49,545 nucleotides of DNA from Gemmatimonadota bacterium. GTDB taxonomy: Bacteria > Gemmatimonadota > Gemmatimonadetes > Longimicrobiales > RSA9. The translations under genes were made by a program, and so were the position numbers. Positions 42,096 to 49,545 of the stretch are shown one piece after another (within the stretch, counting starts at the first letter, position 1; each line of letters opens with the position of its first letter). The stretch lies in assembly GCA_019689775.1 (NCBI GenBank), contig JADGGV010000001.1, positions 1 through 49,545 of the forward strand. The letters are read 5' to 3'. The notes under the pieces were generated by a model. The model was not told the DNA's origin and did not search any database. It was given only the letters and a program-made list of their open reading frames with translations.

Positions 42096-42886
42096 CGCGC
42101 ACCTCCTTCCGCGGTGTCCCACGTCCGCGGCGTCCACCCGGTCTGGTCGTAGAGGAAGATGATGACGGCCCAGATCTCCCGCTCGGTGAGGAAGTCCTCC
42201 CAGGCGGGCATCGCGGAGTTCCATGGCGTGCCCTCCTTCGGCAGGCCCCGTCCGCCCTTGGCGATCCGCCAGAAGACGAAGCTCTCCGTGAGCTGGGGAA
42301 TCGTACCGTTGTCCGTGAAGTCGGCCGGCGGCGGGTTGAACCCGTGGGCGAAGTGCCCCTTGCCGTTGAGCTGGTCGCCGTGGCAGGCGACGCAGTTCTG
42401 GTAGTAGACGCGGCGGCCTTCCTCGACGTGGTCGCGCAGGTTCCCTTCCTTGCGCAGCGGGTTCTCGAGCCCCGCCAGCGTCATGGTCTTGCCGCGGAAC
42501 GTGATGGTGGACGGCGGCGCCGGGTGGATCGAGCGCAGGTTCGGCGGCGCCTCGACGGAGGGCCGGACCTGCCGGTAGGTGATGAACCCGGCGAGGAGCG
42601 GGACGGTCACGAGGAGCGCCAGTCGATAGAGGCGCTGGCTCGGGTCGACCAGCACACGCTGGATCGGCGCCTTGAACGCCCGCCAGCGATCCTCCGTCGC
42701 GCTGACGTAGAGCAGGACGCCGACGGCGACGGTCAGCATGTACTGGAGCAGCACCGTATGTGGGACGGGCGCGCTCTTCACGCCGAGCAGCGGCGGGATG
42801 TAGGCGATGCCGAAGCGGAACAGCAGGTACGCGACGGCCAGGATCAGCAGCGCCTGCACGAACGGATGGGAGAGTCGGCTCTTCAC
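42092..42886 (-). CDS. Membrane-anchored mono-haem cytochrome c
   Basis: The 264-aa protein has three membrane helices in the first ~115 residues (VQALLILAVAYLLFRFGIAY, LLQYMLTVAVGVLLYVSAT, LYRLALLVTVPLLAGFITY). A periplasmic cytochrome c domain follows, with CVACHG near residue 165 and the likely Met ligand in NSAMPAWEDF. The start is taken as GTG at 42886, because GAGGG precedes it; GTG at 42898 overlapping the upstream stop is the alternative. It is part of the bd-like gene group. Confidence 0.88.
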   Translation of the reverse strand: MKSRLSHPFVQALLILAVAYLLFRFGIAYIPPLLGVKSAPVPHTVLLQYMLTVAVGVLLYVSATEDRWRAFKAPIQRVLVDPSQRLYRLALLVTVPLLAGFITYRQVRPSVEAPPNLRSIHPAPPSTITFRGKTMTLAGLENPLRKEGNLRDHVEEGRRVYYQNCVACHGDQLNGKGHFAHGFNPPPADFTDNGTIPQLTESFVFWRIAKGGRGLPKEGTPWNSAMPAWEDFLTEREIWAVIIFLYDQTGWTPRTWDTAEGGAR

Positions 42887-42894
42887 GACGTCCC

Positions 42895-43683
42895 TCACTT
42901 TCGGGAGGCGAGATAGCGGACGAGCGCCTCGAGCTGCGCGGCGCTGAGCCGCTCCCCGAAGTCCTTCGGCATGATCCCGGCGACCTTCTCGTAGCCCTTC
43001 GCGGTGTCGGCGTTCGGGTCGAGGATCGACCGGCGGATGTAGTCGGCGGTCCTCGTGGCGCCGATGTGGTCGAGCGGCGGCGCGATCGTCGTCCCCTCGC
43101 TGCCGAGGTGGTGGCAGGTGAGGCAGGTGTTCTCGCGGAGGAGCGCGACCGGGTCGGTCGTCGCGCTGCGGGCCGGCGCGGCCGGGGCCACGCCCTGCGC
43201 CGGCGCCGGCGCGGCGGCCTTCACGTCCGCGGCCGAGACCGTGACCTCCCCGCCCTGGCTCTCGAGGAAGGCGACGAGGGCCCAAATCTGCGCCGGCGAG
43301 AGCGTGCGGCTCATGTCGGGCATGATCGGCTGATAGCCCGGGACGACGTACGCGGTCGGCTTGACCAGCGACTCGTGCAAGTAGTCCTTGCACGTCATCC
43401 CCGGCTTCCGCGTGCCGCAGCGGGCGCCGATCGTGCCCTGGCCGTGCTCATCGGTGAGGAGGTTCGGCGCGCGCGTGCCCAGCCCGTGGCACGCGGTGCA
43501 GCCGCCCGCGCCGTTGAACAGCTCCTCGCCGGCGGAGACGAGCTGCTCCGGGGTGACGTCGCCCGAGAGGTTCATCTCCCGGGGGACCTCGGACTCCACC
43601 TGGGGGATGGCGTTGCAGACGACGGTGTAGAGCCCGATCGTGCCGAGCACGACGGCGGCGATCCGGAGATTCGTCGCCCCCAT
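42895..43683 (-). CDS. Di-haem cytochrome c, membrane-anchored
   Basis: The 262-aa protein has an N-terminal membrane anchor or uncleaved signal (IAAVVLGTIGLYTVVCNAIP). It has two cytochrome c domains: CTACHG near residue 63 and CLTCHH near 185. Likely Met ligands are in PIMPDMSRTL and IMPKDF. An extra cysteine pair (ARCGTRKPGMTCKDY) lies between them and could form a disulfide. A Pro/Ala-rich linker joins the two domains. It follows the bd-like gene by 48 bases. Confidence 0.92.
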   Translation of the reverse strand: MGATNLRIAAVVLGTIGLYTVVCNAIPQVESEVPREMNLSGDVTPEQLVSAGEELFNGAGGCTACHGLGTRAPNLLTDEHGQGTIGARCGTRKPGMTCKDYLHESLVKPTAYVVPGYQPIMPDMSRTLSPAQIWALVAFLESQGGEVTVSAADVKAAAPAPAQGVAPAAPARSATTDPVALLRENTCLTCHHLGSEGTTIAPPLDHIGATRTADYIRRSILDPNADTAKGYEKVAGIMPKDFGERLSAAQLEALVRYLASRK

Positions 43684-43731
43684 ACGGATGCGTCCCCTCC
43701 CTCCGGGGCGAGGCCCCGGACCGTAGGAGCG

Positions 43732-45540
43732 TCAGTCTGCGCCGCCGGCGATGGCGAGCTCCCGCTCCGGCGCCCGCTCGGCGCCCGCCGCCGCGGGCGG
43801 GGCGTACGTGGACTTCTCGACGAGCCCGCCGAGCCAGAAGACGATGGCGATGAGCGCCAGGAAGATGAGCACGCAGACGCTGATCATCTTCGATGCGTAG
43901 CCGAGGGCCGGCGTGGCGGCCCACGGACTCGTGTCGCGCATGACGTTCCAGACGTGCCAGTGCTGGCGGATGCCGCTGCGGGCGAAGCCCATGAGGCCCA
44001 TGAGCCAGGTGAACGTGACGGCCAGCACGAGGAGGGCGTACTGCGAGCGCGCGGGCATCTGGCCCCAGCGGATCGCGCCGCGCGATTCGGCGCCGCGGAG
44101 CATCAGCACGTCCAGGACGAGGACCGTGACGATCGTCACGATCACGGAGAGCACCTGGTAAACGCTGAAGCCGATGCGGACGATCGCGGTGACGAAGTAG
44201 CCGTAGACGCCGAAGAAGATCACGATGGCGGCGGAGATGGCGAACAACGCCGCCTGGACGCGGGTAGCGGCGCGCGCCCAGGAGACGCTCGGCCGCTTGT
44301 TCGCCCGCCGATAGAGCAGGTACGACAGGAAGGTGCTGAGGATCATGAGGTTGACGGCCGTGTTCTTGGCGCTCATGACCCCGAGGAACCCGAGGAGCGG
44401 ATGGTGGGAGCCGCCCATGGCGGCCTGCTCGGCGCGCGAGGCGATCATGGTGTGCGGCGTCGACCAGACGAGCACGCCGAGGACGAGGACGCCGAGGATC
44501 CAGCGCGTGTAGGGGGTGAAGCGCTCGGCGCCGGGGATCCGCGCCATGCCGACCCAGAGATAGTAGTTGCCCGCAAGGAACAGCACGCCGATGAGGAAGG
44601 CCTGGATGATCCAGAGCCAGCTCATGAAGCCGCCCATCATCGTGATGCCCATCCCCTGGTCGTACTGATAGATCTCCCGCCCGAGCCAGTAGCCGGCGAA
44701 GGGGAGGATGAGCAGGCTGCTGATCGCGATGAAGTTCCCGACGTACCCCATCCAGTCGTAGTGGGCGCGCTCCTCGTCGGTCCGCGCCGCCAGGAAGCGG
44801 TAGGCGGCGTACGCGCCGACGATCGAGCCGCCGAACACGACGTTGGCGATCAGGCGGTGAATGTTGATCGGCATCCAGGTCGCGTTGGCCATCGCGCTCC
44901 AGAGGCGGATCGTCTCCGGCGCGGTGTCGGTCGAGACCTGGGGCGGCGGGCTCATCATGTAGCTGAGCCAACTGTCGGCGATGAACATGACGGCGGTGCC
45001 CCAGAGGTTCAGGAGCACGCCGAGCCCGAGGTGGATCTTCTTGCGGATGCCGTCCTTCAGGGATTCCCAGCCGTAGTAGTACAGGTAGAGCGTGAACGAC
45101 TCGAAGAAGAACAACCCTACGTAGACCCACATGGAGACGTGGAATATCGTGCTCATGTAGGTCCAGAACTTCGGGTAGAGCGTACTCAGGAAGAAGACGA
45201 GTATCGCCCCCCAGATGGCCGTGGCGCTGTAGGCGATGAGGAGGAGTCGGGTAAACTCCTTCGCCAGCTTGTCGTAGCGCTTGTCGGTGCCGAAGATGCC
45301 GATCGCCTCGACGGTGACCGCGAAGAGGGGGACGCCGAGCACGAAGGCGGCGAACATCAGGTGCACCTCGGCCGCGATCCAGATCGCGCCGCGCCCGCCG
45401 ACGAGCGGGAAGTTGCCGTAGTCGCGCGCGGCGGCCGCCTGTTGGGCGAACGCCGGGACCGCCACCGCACCCAGCATCAGGAGGACGAGGCCGCCGAAAC
45501 CGGCCAGCCGAGGGAACGAGACCCGCGACTCAGGCGTCAT
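43732..45540 (-). CDS. Cytochrome bd-superfamily subunit I-like protein lacking the quinol loop
   Basis: The 602-aa protein starts with a signal-peptide-like segment (LLMLGAVAVPAFAQQ), which CydA does not have. The core keeps His60 in AEVHLMFAAFVLG (E. coli H19), E147 in VGLFFFESFTLYLYYYGWES (E107) and His228 in NIHRLIANVVFGGS (H186). The E. coli E99 position is Val (V139). The large periplasmic Q-loop is replaced by a short turn (GREIYQYDQGMGI), and GRQPW is absent. Extra helices extend the C-terminus beyond the usual length. No CydB gene is nearby; three cytochrome c genes follow instead. It resembles cytochrome-c-linked groups of the bd superfamily. Residue equivalences are by eye. Confidence 0.85.
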   Translation of the reverse strand: MTPESRVSFPRLAGFGGLVLLMLGAVAVPAFAQQAAAARDYGNFPLVGGRGAIWIAAEVHLMFAAFVLGVPLFAVTVEAIGIFGTDKRYDKLAKEFTRLLLIAYSATAIWGAILVFFLSTLYPKFWTYMSTIFHVSMWVYVGLFFFESFTLYLYYYGWESLKDGIRKKIHLGLGVLLNLWGTAVMFIADSWLSYMMSPPPQVSTDTAPETIRLWSAMANATWMPINIHRLIANVVFGGSIVGAYAAYRFLAARTDEERAHYDWMGYVGNFIAISSLLILPFAGYWLGREIYQYDQGMGITMMGGFMSWLWIIQAFLIGVLFLAGNYYLWVGMARIPGAERFTPYTRWILGVLVLGVLVWSTPHTMIASRAEQAAMGGSHHPLLGFLGVMSAKNTAVNLMILSTFLSYLLYRRANKRPSVSWARAATRVQAALFAISAAIVIFFGVYGYFVTAIVRIGFSVYQVLSVIVTIVTVLVLDVLMLRGAESRGAIRWGQMPARSQYALLVLAVTFTWLMGLMGFARSGIRQHWHVWNVMRDTSPWAATPALGYASKMISVCVLIFLALIAIVFWLGGLVEKSTYAPPAAAGAERAPERELAIAGGAD

Positions 45541-46888
45541 GGCGGAGGAAGAAGGGGGTGCGTTTCGAGAAGTCGACGGGGAGCGCCCGCCGCACCTCGT
45601 CGAGGAGCTCGGGCGTGACCTCGGCGCGGCCGTGCTCGCGGGCGAAGCGCTCGACGCGAGCGACGACGACGGCGCGAACGAAGCTCGGGATCCGGTCGAT
45701 GCGCCGGCGCGCCTCGCGGGTCCAGGCGAGCTCGTGGCGGGCGGCGGCGCCGTAGGTCACGGGACGGCGCGGCTCGATCGGCGGCAGCATGCCGGAGGGC
45801 TCGTAGGCGCAGGCGCCGTCGGCGGCGAGCACGTCGCCGGTTTCGGCGTACGCACGGGCGCGGCAGCCGCCGCAGACGTGCCGGTACTCGCACGCGCCGC
45901 AGCGCCCGCCGAGGCGGCCGGCCCGCAGCTCGGCGAGGAGGGGCGAGGCGCGCCAGACAGTGGCGAAGTCGTCTTGCCGGAGATCCCCGGCCACGAGTGG
46001 CAGGTACGGGCAGGGCGTGAGCTTCCCCTCCGGGGTGATCCGGCAGTACTGCACGCCGCAGGGGCAGCGCGTCGCGTAGTTGAGGAGCGGCGAGTCAGGG
46101 TCGTCCTCGAGCGCGATGCGCATGATCTGCGGGTGGCACTTCGAGCGGACCATCATGCGTCCGCGGTACTCGCGCTCGAGCCGGACGAGCCGCCGGAGGA
46201 CGGCCTCGTTCTCGGCGGGCTCGAGGCCGCGCATGGCACCGCCTCGTCCGGTGGCGACGAGGAAGTAGACGTTGAAGGCGACGGCGCCGCGGGCGGCCGC
46301 CCACTCCGCGAGGGCTTCAAGCTCGTCGCAGTTCCCGCGGGTCAGGGTGGTCTGGACGATGAAGTCGAGGTCGGCGGTGCGGAGGCGCTCAACCGCCGCC
46401 AGGGTGTCCGCCAGCGCGCCCGCGCCATGGCGGAACCGGTCGTGGTAGCGCGGCCGGAGCGAGTCGATGCTTACGGCGACGCCCTGGACGCCGGCGCCCT
46501 GGAGCGAACGGATCCGCTCGGCGCTGAGCAGCGTGCCGTTCGTGCCGACGACCACGGTCGCGCCCCGGGCGGCGGCGTGGGCGGCGATCTCCTCGAGGTC
46601 CGCACGGAGCAGCGGCTCGCCGCCGCTCAGGATGAACAGAGGCGCCGGATTCACCCCGAGGATCTCGTCCGTGATGCGCCGGCACTCGGCCGTCGTGAGG
46701 TCGGACCCGGTCGCGTGCCAGGCGCCCGCGGCGATGTAGCAGTGCGAGCACGCCAGGTTGCACCGCCGGGTCAGGTTCCAGGCGACGACGTGTGGGACGG
46801 CGGCGTCCGCACGCGCGTCCATAGGGGGCGCCTCGAGCGAGCCCGCCATGACCACATCCCGCCGGCTTCCGCCCGGGACGCCGCGCAT
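45530..46888 (-). CDS. Radical SAM/SPASM protein with C-terminal PCP_red domain
   Basis: The 452-aa protein has the radical SAM cluster motif CNLACSHC (about residues 43-50) and SAM-binding FILSGGEPLL. The SPASM region contains CPCGVQYCRITPEGKLTPCPY and CGACEYRHVCGGCRARAYAE. This layout is that of NirJ/AhbC/AhbD-type haem-modifying enzymes and peptide maturases. The last ~70 residues (LAWTREARRRIDRIPSFVR, VERFAREHG) form a PCP_red domain, as at the end of protochlorophyllide reductase subunit B. It overlaps the bd-like gene, suggesting a role in its cofactor or maturation. ATG at 46849 or 46822 are alternative starts. Confidence 0.88.
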   Translation of the reverse strand: MRGVPGGSRRDVVMAGSLEAPPMDARADAAVPHVVAWNLTRRCNLACSHCYIAAGAWHATGSDLTTAECRRITDEILGVNPAPLFILSGGEPLLRADLEEIAAHAAARGATVVVGTNGTLLSAERIRSLQGAGVQGVAVSIDSLRPRYHDRFRHGAGALADTLAAVERLRTADLDFIVQTTLTRGNCDELEALAEWAAARGAVAFNVYFLVATGRGGAMRGLEPAENEAVLRRLVRLEREYRGRMMVRSKCHPQIMRIALEDDPDSPLLNYATRCPCGVQYCRITPEGKLTPCPYLPLVAGDLRQDDFATVWRASPLLAELRAGRLGGRCGACEYRHVCGGCRARAYAETGDVLAADGACAYEPSGMLPPIEPRRPVTYGAAARHELAWTREARRRIDRIPSFVRAVVVARVERFAREHGRAEVTPELLDEVRRALPVDFSKRTPFFLRHDA

Positions 46889-46892
46889 CGCC

Positions 46893-48920
46893 TCAGGCCC
46901 CGCGAGAGTCGGCCAGGGACTCGATCGCGCGCTTCGCCTCCTGCGGCGTCACCCCCTTGAAGTCGACCGGACACTTCTCCATCGACGCCTCGATGTCGCG
47001 GATCGGGCAGCGCGTGACGCCGGACGAGCGGGCCTCGTCGATGAACCGGCGCATCTCGGGAGAGAGCGCCTCGACGCCCTCCGCCTCCGCCTTGAGTTGC
47101 TTGGCCTGAAGCTCCTTGAACATCACGAGCATGGTGTCGAGGTCGAACTCGTCGGCCTCGATCATCGCCTGGCGGTTTTCGTCCATGACCCGGGTGGTCA
47201 CGCGCCAGATCCCGTGCTCGCGGGCGAAGCGCTCGACGGTGTTGCGGGCGAGCGGCCGGGCGATCAGCGGGACGAGCGAGAGGCGCTCGAACGCCTCGGC
47301 CGTCCACACGACGGGGTCCCGGGCGGTCCGCGGCCGCAGCGAGACGTGCCCGGTGTACGGGCAGCGTGCCTCCACCATCGGCACGTCCGGCTCCGGGTCG
47401 GCGTCGTGCCCCTCGACGACGGTCCGGCGCATCGCCTCCTCGGCCTTCAGCTCTGCCAGCGCCAGCTCCTCGGCGGTGCCGATCCCCATGATGAGCTGCA
47501 TGTGCGTGGGGAGGAGCTTCCGGATCGCCTCGTCGAGGCGCTCGTTGGTGACAATCGGCAGCACCGGATCGCGGCCGTCCGGCGATGGTCCGCCGGCGCC
47601 GCCGTCGGCGGGAGCGCCGTAATGCTCGAGGACGAACTCCTCGACGGCCTTCCGGGCGATCCCGAGCGCGAACGGCGGGACGCGGAGGATGCGCACCTCC
47701 GCCTCCGGCGCCCACTCCAGCCCGGTCTGCCCGTCCTCCTCGATCCAGGGGATATCCTCCGGGTGCACCGCCTCCGTCCCGACCAGGAGCACGCTGGACG
47801 GCGCCAGGCGGACCAGGTTCTCGGCCTGCGAGCCGAGGTCGGTCCCCGCGATCCGGTGCGAGCCGTGGCGCGCGATGACGAGGAGCGACGGGCGAATCTC
47901 CTGCGCCCATTGGAGGATCACCTGGAACGGCTTGCCGATCAGGATCTGCGTGTGCAGCTCGACGTCCGGGAACTCCGACGCCATCACCTGCGCCCGCTTG
48001 ATGTTCGCCTGCGTCAGCTTGAGGAGTCCCTTGTCGATGATGTTGTTGTGAAGCTCCTCCTGCTCCTCGAACTTGAAGACCTTCGAGGCCTGGACCGACA
48101 GCACGTCCTTGATGTTGTGGAAGACGGCGTGGTGGTACTCGACGTCGAACGCGCTGCACACGTAGAGCACGGCCTCGAACTCCCGAGCCAGCTCCAGCGC
48201 GACGCGCAGCGCCTTGTACGCGTACGCGGAGCCGTCCACGCAGACCATGAACCGGCCGCCCCGCAGCGGGGTGGCGTCGCGCACGATCAGGACGTCCTTC
48301 TCCACGCCGCGGACCACCCGCGCGACCACGCCGCCGAGCTGGCTGTAGGCCTGCCGCCCGATCCCGTGCGCCCCGATGGCGACGAGGTCGTAGCGCCGGC
48401 CCGTCGAGCCGGCCAGCTTGTCCTCCGCCGCCTCGTCCTCCGCCTCGATGCGCCCGTTCGCGCCCAGGCGAACGTCGCCGCGGACGCGCGCGCCACCGTC
48501 GTACTTGAACGCGATGTTCGGATCGAAGCCGATCAGGCTCGGGAGCCGCCCCTCCCCGCGGTTCGCCTCCCGGATGATCTCCTCGTAGTTGATCCCCTCG
48601 AGGAGCTGGCGGGTCAGCGGGACTCCCGCCTCCCGACAACGCACGTCGACCTGGTCCAGGAAGCTGTCCGAGATGAGCTGGAGCCCCTTCTCGATCAGCT
48701 TGTCGTGGACCTTGCGTTGCCGCTTGATCTCCTCAGGGGTCTGGAACCGTGCGGGGAGGCCGGTCTCGAGCTGGCGGAAGCGGATGTCGTGCAGGCGGGC
48801 GGCGTAGACGTGGGTGCCTGTGATGCGCCCCCGTGAGCGGCGTGCCAGCTCGATGGCGCGATCCACGGCCCAGTCCGAGCACGCCGAGTTGTCAACGGGG
48901 ACCAGGATTTCCCGATACAT
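46893..48920 (-). CDS. Tandem universal-stress-protein fused to a PCP_red domain
   Basis: The 675-aa cytoplasmic protein has a first UspA-like unit (MYREILVPVDNSACSDWAVD to VEKDVLIVRD, about residues 1-240). A second unit runs from RFMVCVDGSAYAYKALRVAL to ASSVLLVGTEAV (about 240-420) with ATP-binding-type GxxG patterns (ARHGSHRIAGTDLGS). A C-terminal third part includes VVWTAEAFERLSLVPLIARP and VERFAREHGIWRVT, a PCP_red domain. Two cysteines (TRCPIRD, EKCPVDF) lie near the end. The start ATG at 48920 is preceded by GAGGCGAGA. It is the first gene of the respiratory run. Confidence 0.85.
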   Translation of the reverse strand: MYREILVPVDNSACSDWAVDRAIELARRSRGRITGTHVYAARLHDIRFRQLETGLPARFQTPEEIKRQRKVHDKLIEKGLQLISDSFLDQVDVRCREAGVPLTRQLLEGINYEEIIREANRGEGRLPSLIGFDPNIAFKYDGGARVRGDVRLGANGRIEAEDEAAEDKLAGSTGRRYDLVAIGAHGIGRQAYSQLGGVVARVVRGVEKDVLIVRDATPLRGGRFMVCVDGSAYAYKALRVALELAREFEAVLYVCSAFDVEYHHAVFHNIKDVLSVQASKVFKFEEQEELHNNIIDKGLLKLTQANIKRAQVMASEFPDVELHTQILIGKPFQVILQWAQEIRPSLLVIARHGSHRIAGTDLGSQAENLVRLAPSSVLLVGTEAVHPEDIPWIEEDGQTGLEWAPEAEVRILRVPPFALGIARKAVEEFVLEHYGAPADGGAGGPSPDGRDPVLPIVTNERLDEAIRKLLPTHMQLIMGIGTAEELALAELKAEEAMRRTVVEGHDADPEPDVPMVEARCPYTGHVSLRPRTARDPVVWTAEAFERLSLVPLIARPLARNTVERFAREHGIWRVTTRVMDENRQAMIEADEFDLDTMLVMFKELQAKQLKAEAEGVEALSPEMRRFIDEARSSGVTRCPIRDIEASMEKCPVDFKGVTPQEAKRAIESLADSRGA

Positions 48921-49297
48921 TCTCGCCTCGATCCAGCGCAGGGAATCCGCGGAAGCACGGTCATTTCCGGGCCCGGCGCGAGATCGGACGGGTGCGCGGC
49001 ACGAAGAGGTCCCAGGCAAGACACCGAGGGGGTCCCGCTTCCGCCAGTGGCGCCCGAAGCGAACCTTCGGACGCGGCTGCACAGTCACCGTCTCGCGAAG
49101 ACCGCAGCGGAAAGACGCGTCGCTTCTGCCGCAAAACAGCGGGTCGGCCGGGCGCGAGCGCCCGAGCCGGCCTGTCATCGGCACCGGTCGAGGTCTTGCT
49201 GTGCGACGCCGCCAGGTCCCGGAGGGCGGGGCGGCAAAGAGATGGCAGCGAGCGAGCTCGCCTGCGGTCGAAGCGGTCTTTGGTTGCGGATGAGGCG
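48921..49297 (-). other. Long untranslated leader of the respiratory operon
   Basis: About 370 bases lie between the strong promoter and the first start codon. No tRNA, known riboswitch or convincing gene was seen. The frame of the stress-protein gene stays open upstream to 49184, but the sequence is Arg/Pro-rich and non-homologous, so I treat it as leader. Regulation in this leader is possible but not shown. Confidence 0.4.
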
Positions 49298-49326
49298 ATA
49301 ATAAGGAGCGGCGCGAGGGCTGTCAA
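49298..49326 (-). promoter_or_regulatory. Strong promoter of the respiratory gene run
   Basis: TTGACA (49321-49326, perfect) and TATTAT (49298-49303, five of six) are separated by exactly 17 bp on the minus strand. This is the best sigma70-type match in the window. Transcription would start near 49291 and could cover all minus-strand genes down to 33674, unless internal promoters exist. Confidence 0.7.
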
Positions 49327-49351
49327 CAGCGGCGGCGCGGCGCCGGGCGCG

Positions 49352-49545
49352 CTAGGCGGCGGCGGGTGTGGTGAGATGGCGCAGGAGGCGGGGCGACGCG
49401 GCGAGTGAAACCGCGAGAAGTGCCGCGGTAACCGTCACCTCGGCGCCGCCGCCGGCGAGCGGGGGTACAGCCGCGCGGGCCGCGGCGGCCAGGGCGGCGT
49501 GGAGGCCGTGGAACGGGCTGGCCGCGGCGAGGAGCGCCCACGGGC
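49352..49545 (-). CDS. C-terminal end of a probable membrane protein (5' end outside window)
   Basis: On the minus strand the last 63 codons read PWALLAAASPFHGLHAAL, then hydrophobic stretches (AALLAVSLAAS), ending RRLLRHLTTPAAA-like with a TAG at 49352-49354. Two possible membrane segments are visible, but the fragment is short and Ala-rich, so coding is likely but not certain. The function cannot be told. Confidence 0.4.
   Translation of the reverse strand, partial: PWALLAAASPFHGLHAALAAAARAAVPPLAGGGAEVTVTAALLAVSLAASPRLLRHLTTPAAA

Noticed and set aside
42760..45618. 952-codon open frame on the plus strand
   Set aside because: Antisense to the cytochrome and bd-like genes; charged low-complexity sequence with no recognisable domain.
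48961..49326. 121-codon minus-strand frame in the leader, and in-frame extension of the stress-protein gene to 49184
   Set aside because: No ribosome-binding site of note, Arg/Pro/Ala-rich, no similarity to known folds, and the strong promoter lies within or above it.

Overview
This is a very GC-rich chromosomal window (my reading: about 70% G+C or more) with dense, mostly minus-strand coding. It looks like core genome plus a respiratory locus. No CRISPR array, transposase, integrase or tRNA was seen. The gene content fits a Gram-negative, obligately or facultatively aerobic bacterium: an outer-membrane beta-barrel protein, lipoprotein and signal-peptide sequences, an aa3-type oxidase, MglA/MglB-type polarity proteins, a bacillithiol-type deacetylase and a FlgD/type-9-like C-terminal domain. 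The combination suggests Gemmatimonadota or a neighbouring phylum. That placement is inference from gene content and style, not from a marker-gene tree.

Layout. 1-3508 (+): end of a MacB-type ABC exporter (ATPase and two permeases), then a BshB1-like deacetylase. 3552-3890 (-): a small HIRAN-like protein. 4037-6344 (+): cysteine desulfurase and MnmA, which together supply tRNA 2-thiouridine. 6354-9088 (-): an unknown 77-aa protein, an FMN-binding split-barrel protein, DnaJ and GrpE. 9242-16869 (-): a long run of overlapping genes, in transcription order dnaX, yraN, ybaB, recR, a small membrane protein, a roadblock (MglB-like) protein, mglA, pgsA, cinA and a lipase. Upstream of dnaX lies a previously gene-free 336-bp stretch that contains a clear small SRP RNA gene with promoter and U-tract. 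17206-17646 (+): a CoA-binding protein. 17657-27394 (-): DAHP synthase, MBL-fold hydrolase, S8 protease, SMC and a ParA-like/SPOR fusion. 27573-31337 (-): a protease-propeller-barrel fusion and RsfS. 31557-33544 (-): rplI, DUF2232, rpsR and rpsF.

33674-48920 (-) is the most unusual part: about 15 co-oriented genes with overlaps or short gaps, preceded at 49298-49326 by a near-consensus promoter (TTGACA, 17 bp, TATTAT). In transcription order it encodes a universal-stress-type protein carrying a PCP_red domain, a radical SAM/SPASM protein also ending in a PCP_red domain, a cytochrome bd-superfamily subunit I that lacks the quinol loop and has no CydB, two cytochrome c proteins, a di-haem cytochrome c fused to an ethylbenzene-dehydrogenase-gamma-like haem b domain, a cupredoxin lipoprotein, cytochrome oxidase subunits II, I, III and IV, haem o synthase, a 49-aa membrane peptide, an internally duplicated membrane protein and a 74-aa membrane protein. 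I read it as one electron-transfer module. The bd-like protein would be a membrane haem b core working with cytochrome c partners, and the cupredoxin and cytochromes would pass electrons to the CuA oxidase. Whether the bd-like complex is an oxygen reductase or a quinol/cytochrome c oxidoreductase cannot be settled from sequence alone.

48921-49351 is a long leader with no convincing gene. The window ends inside a probable minus-strand membrane protein.
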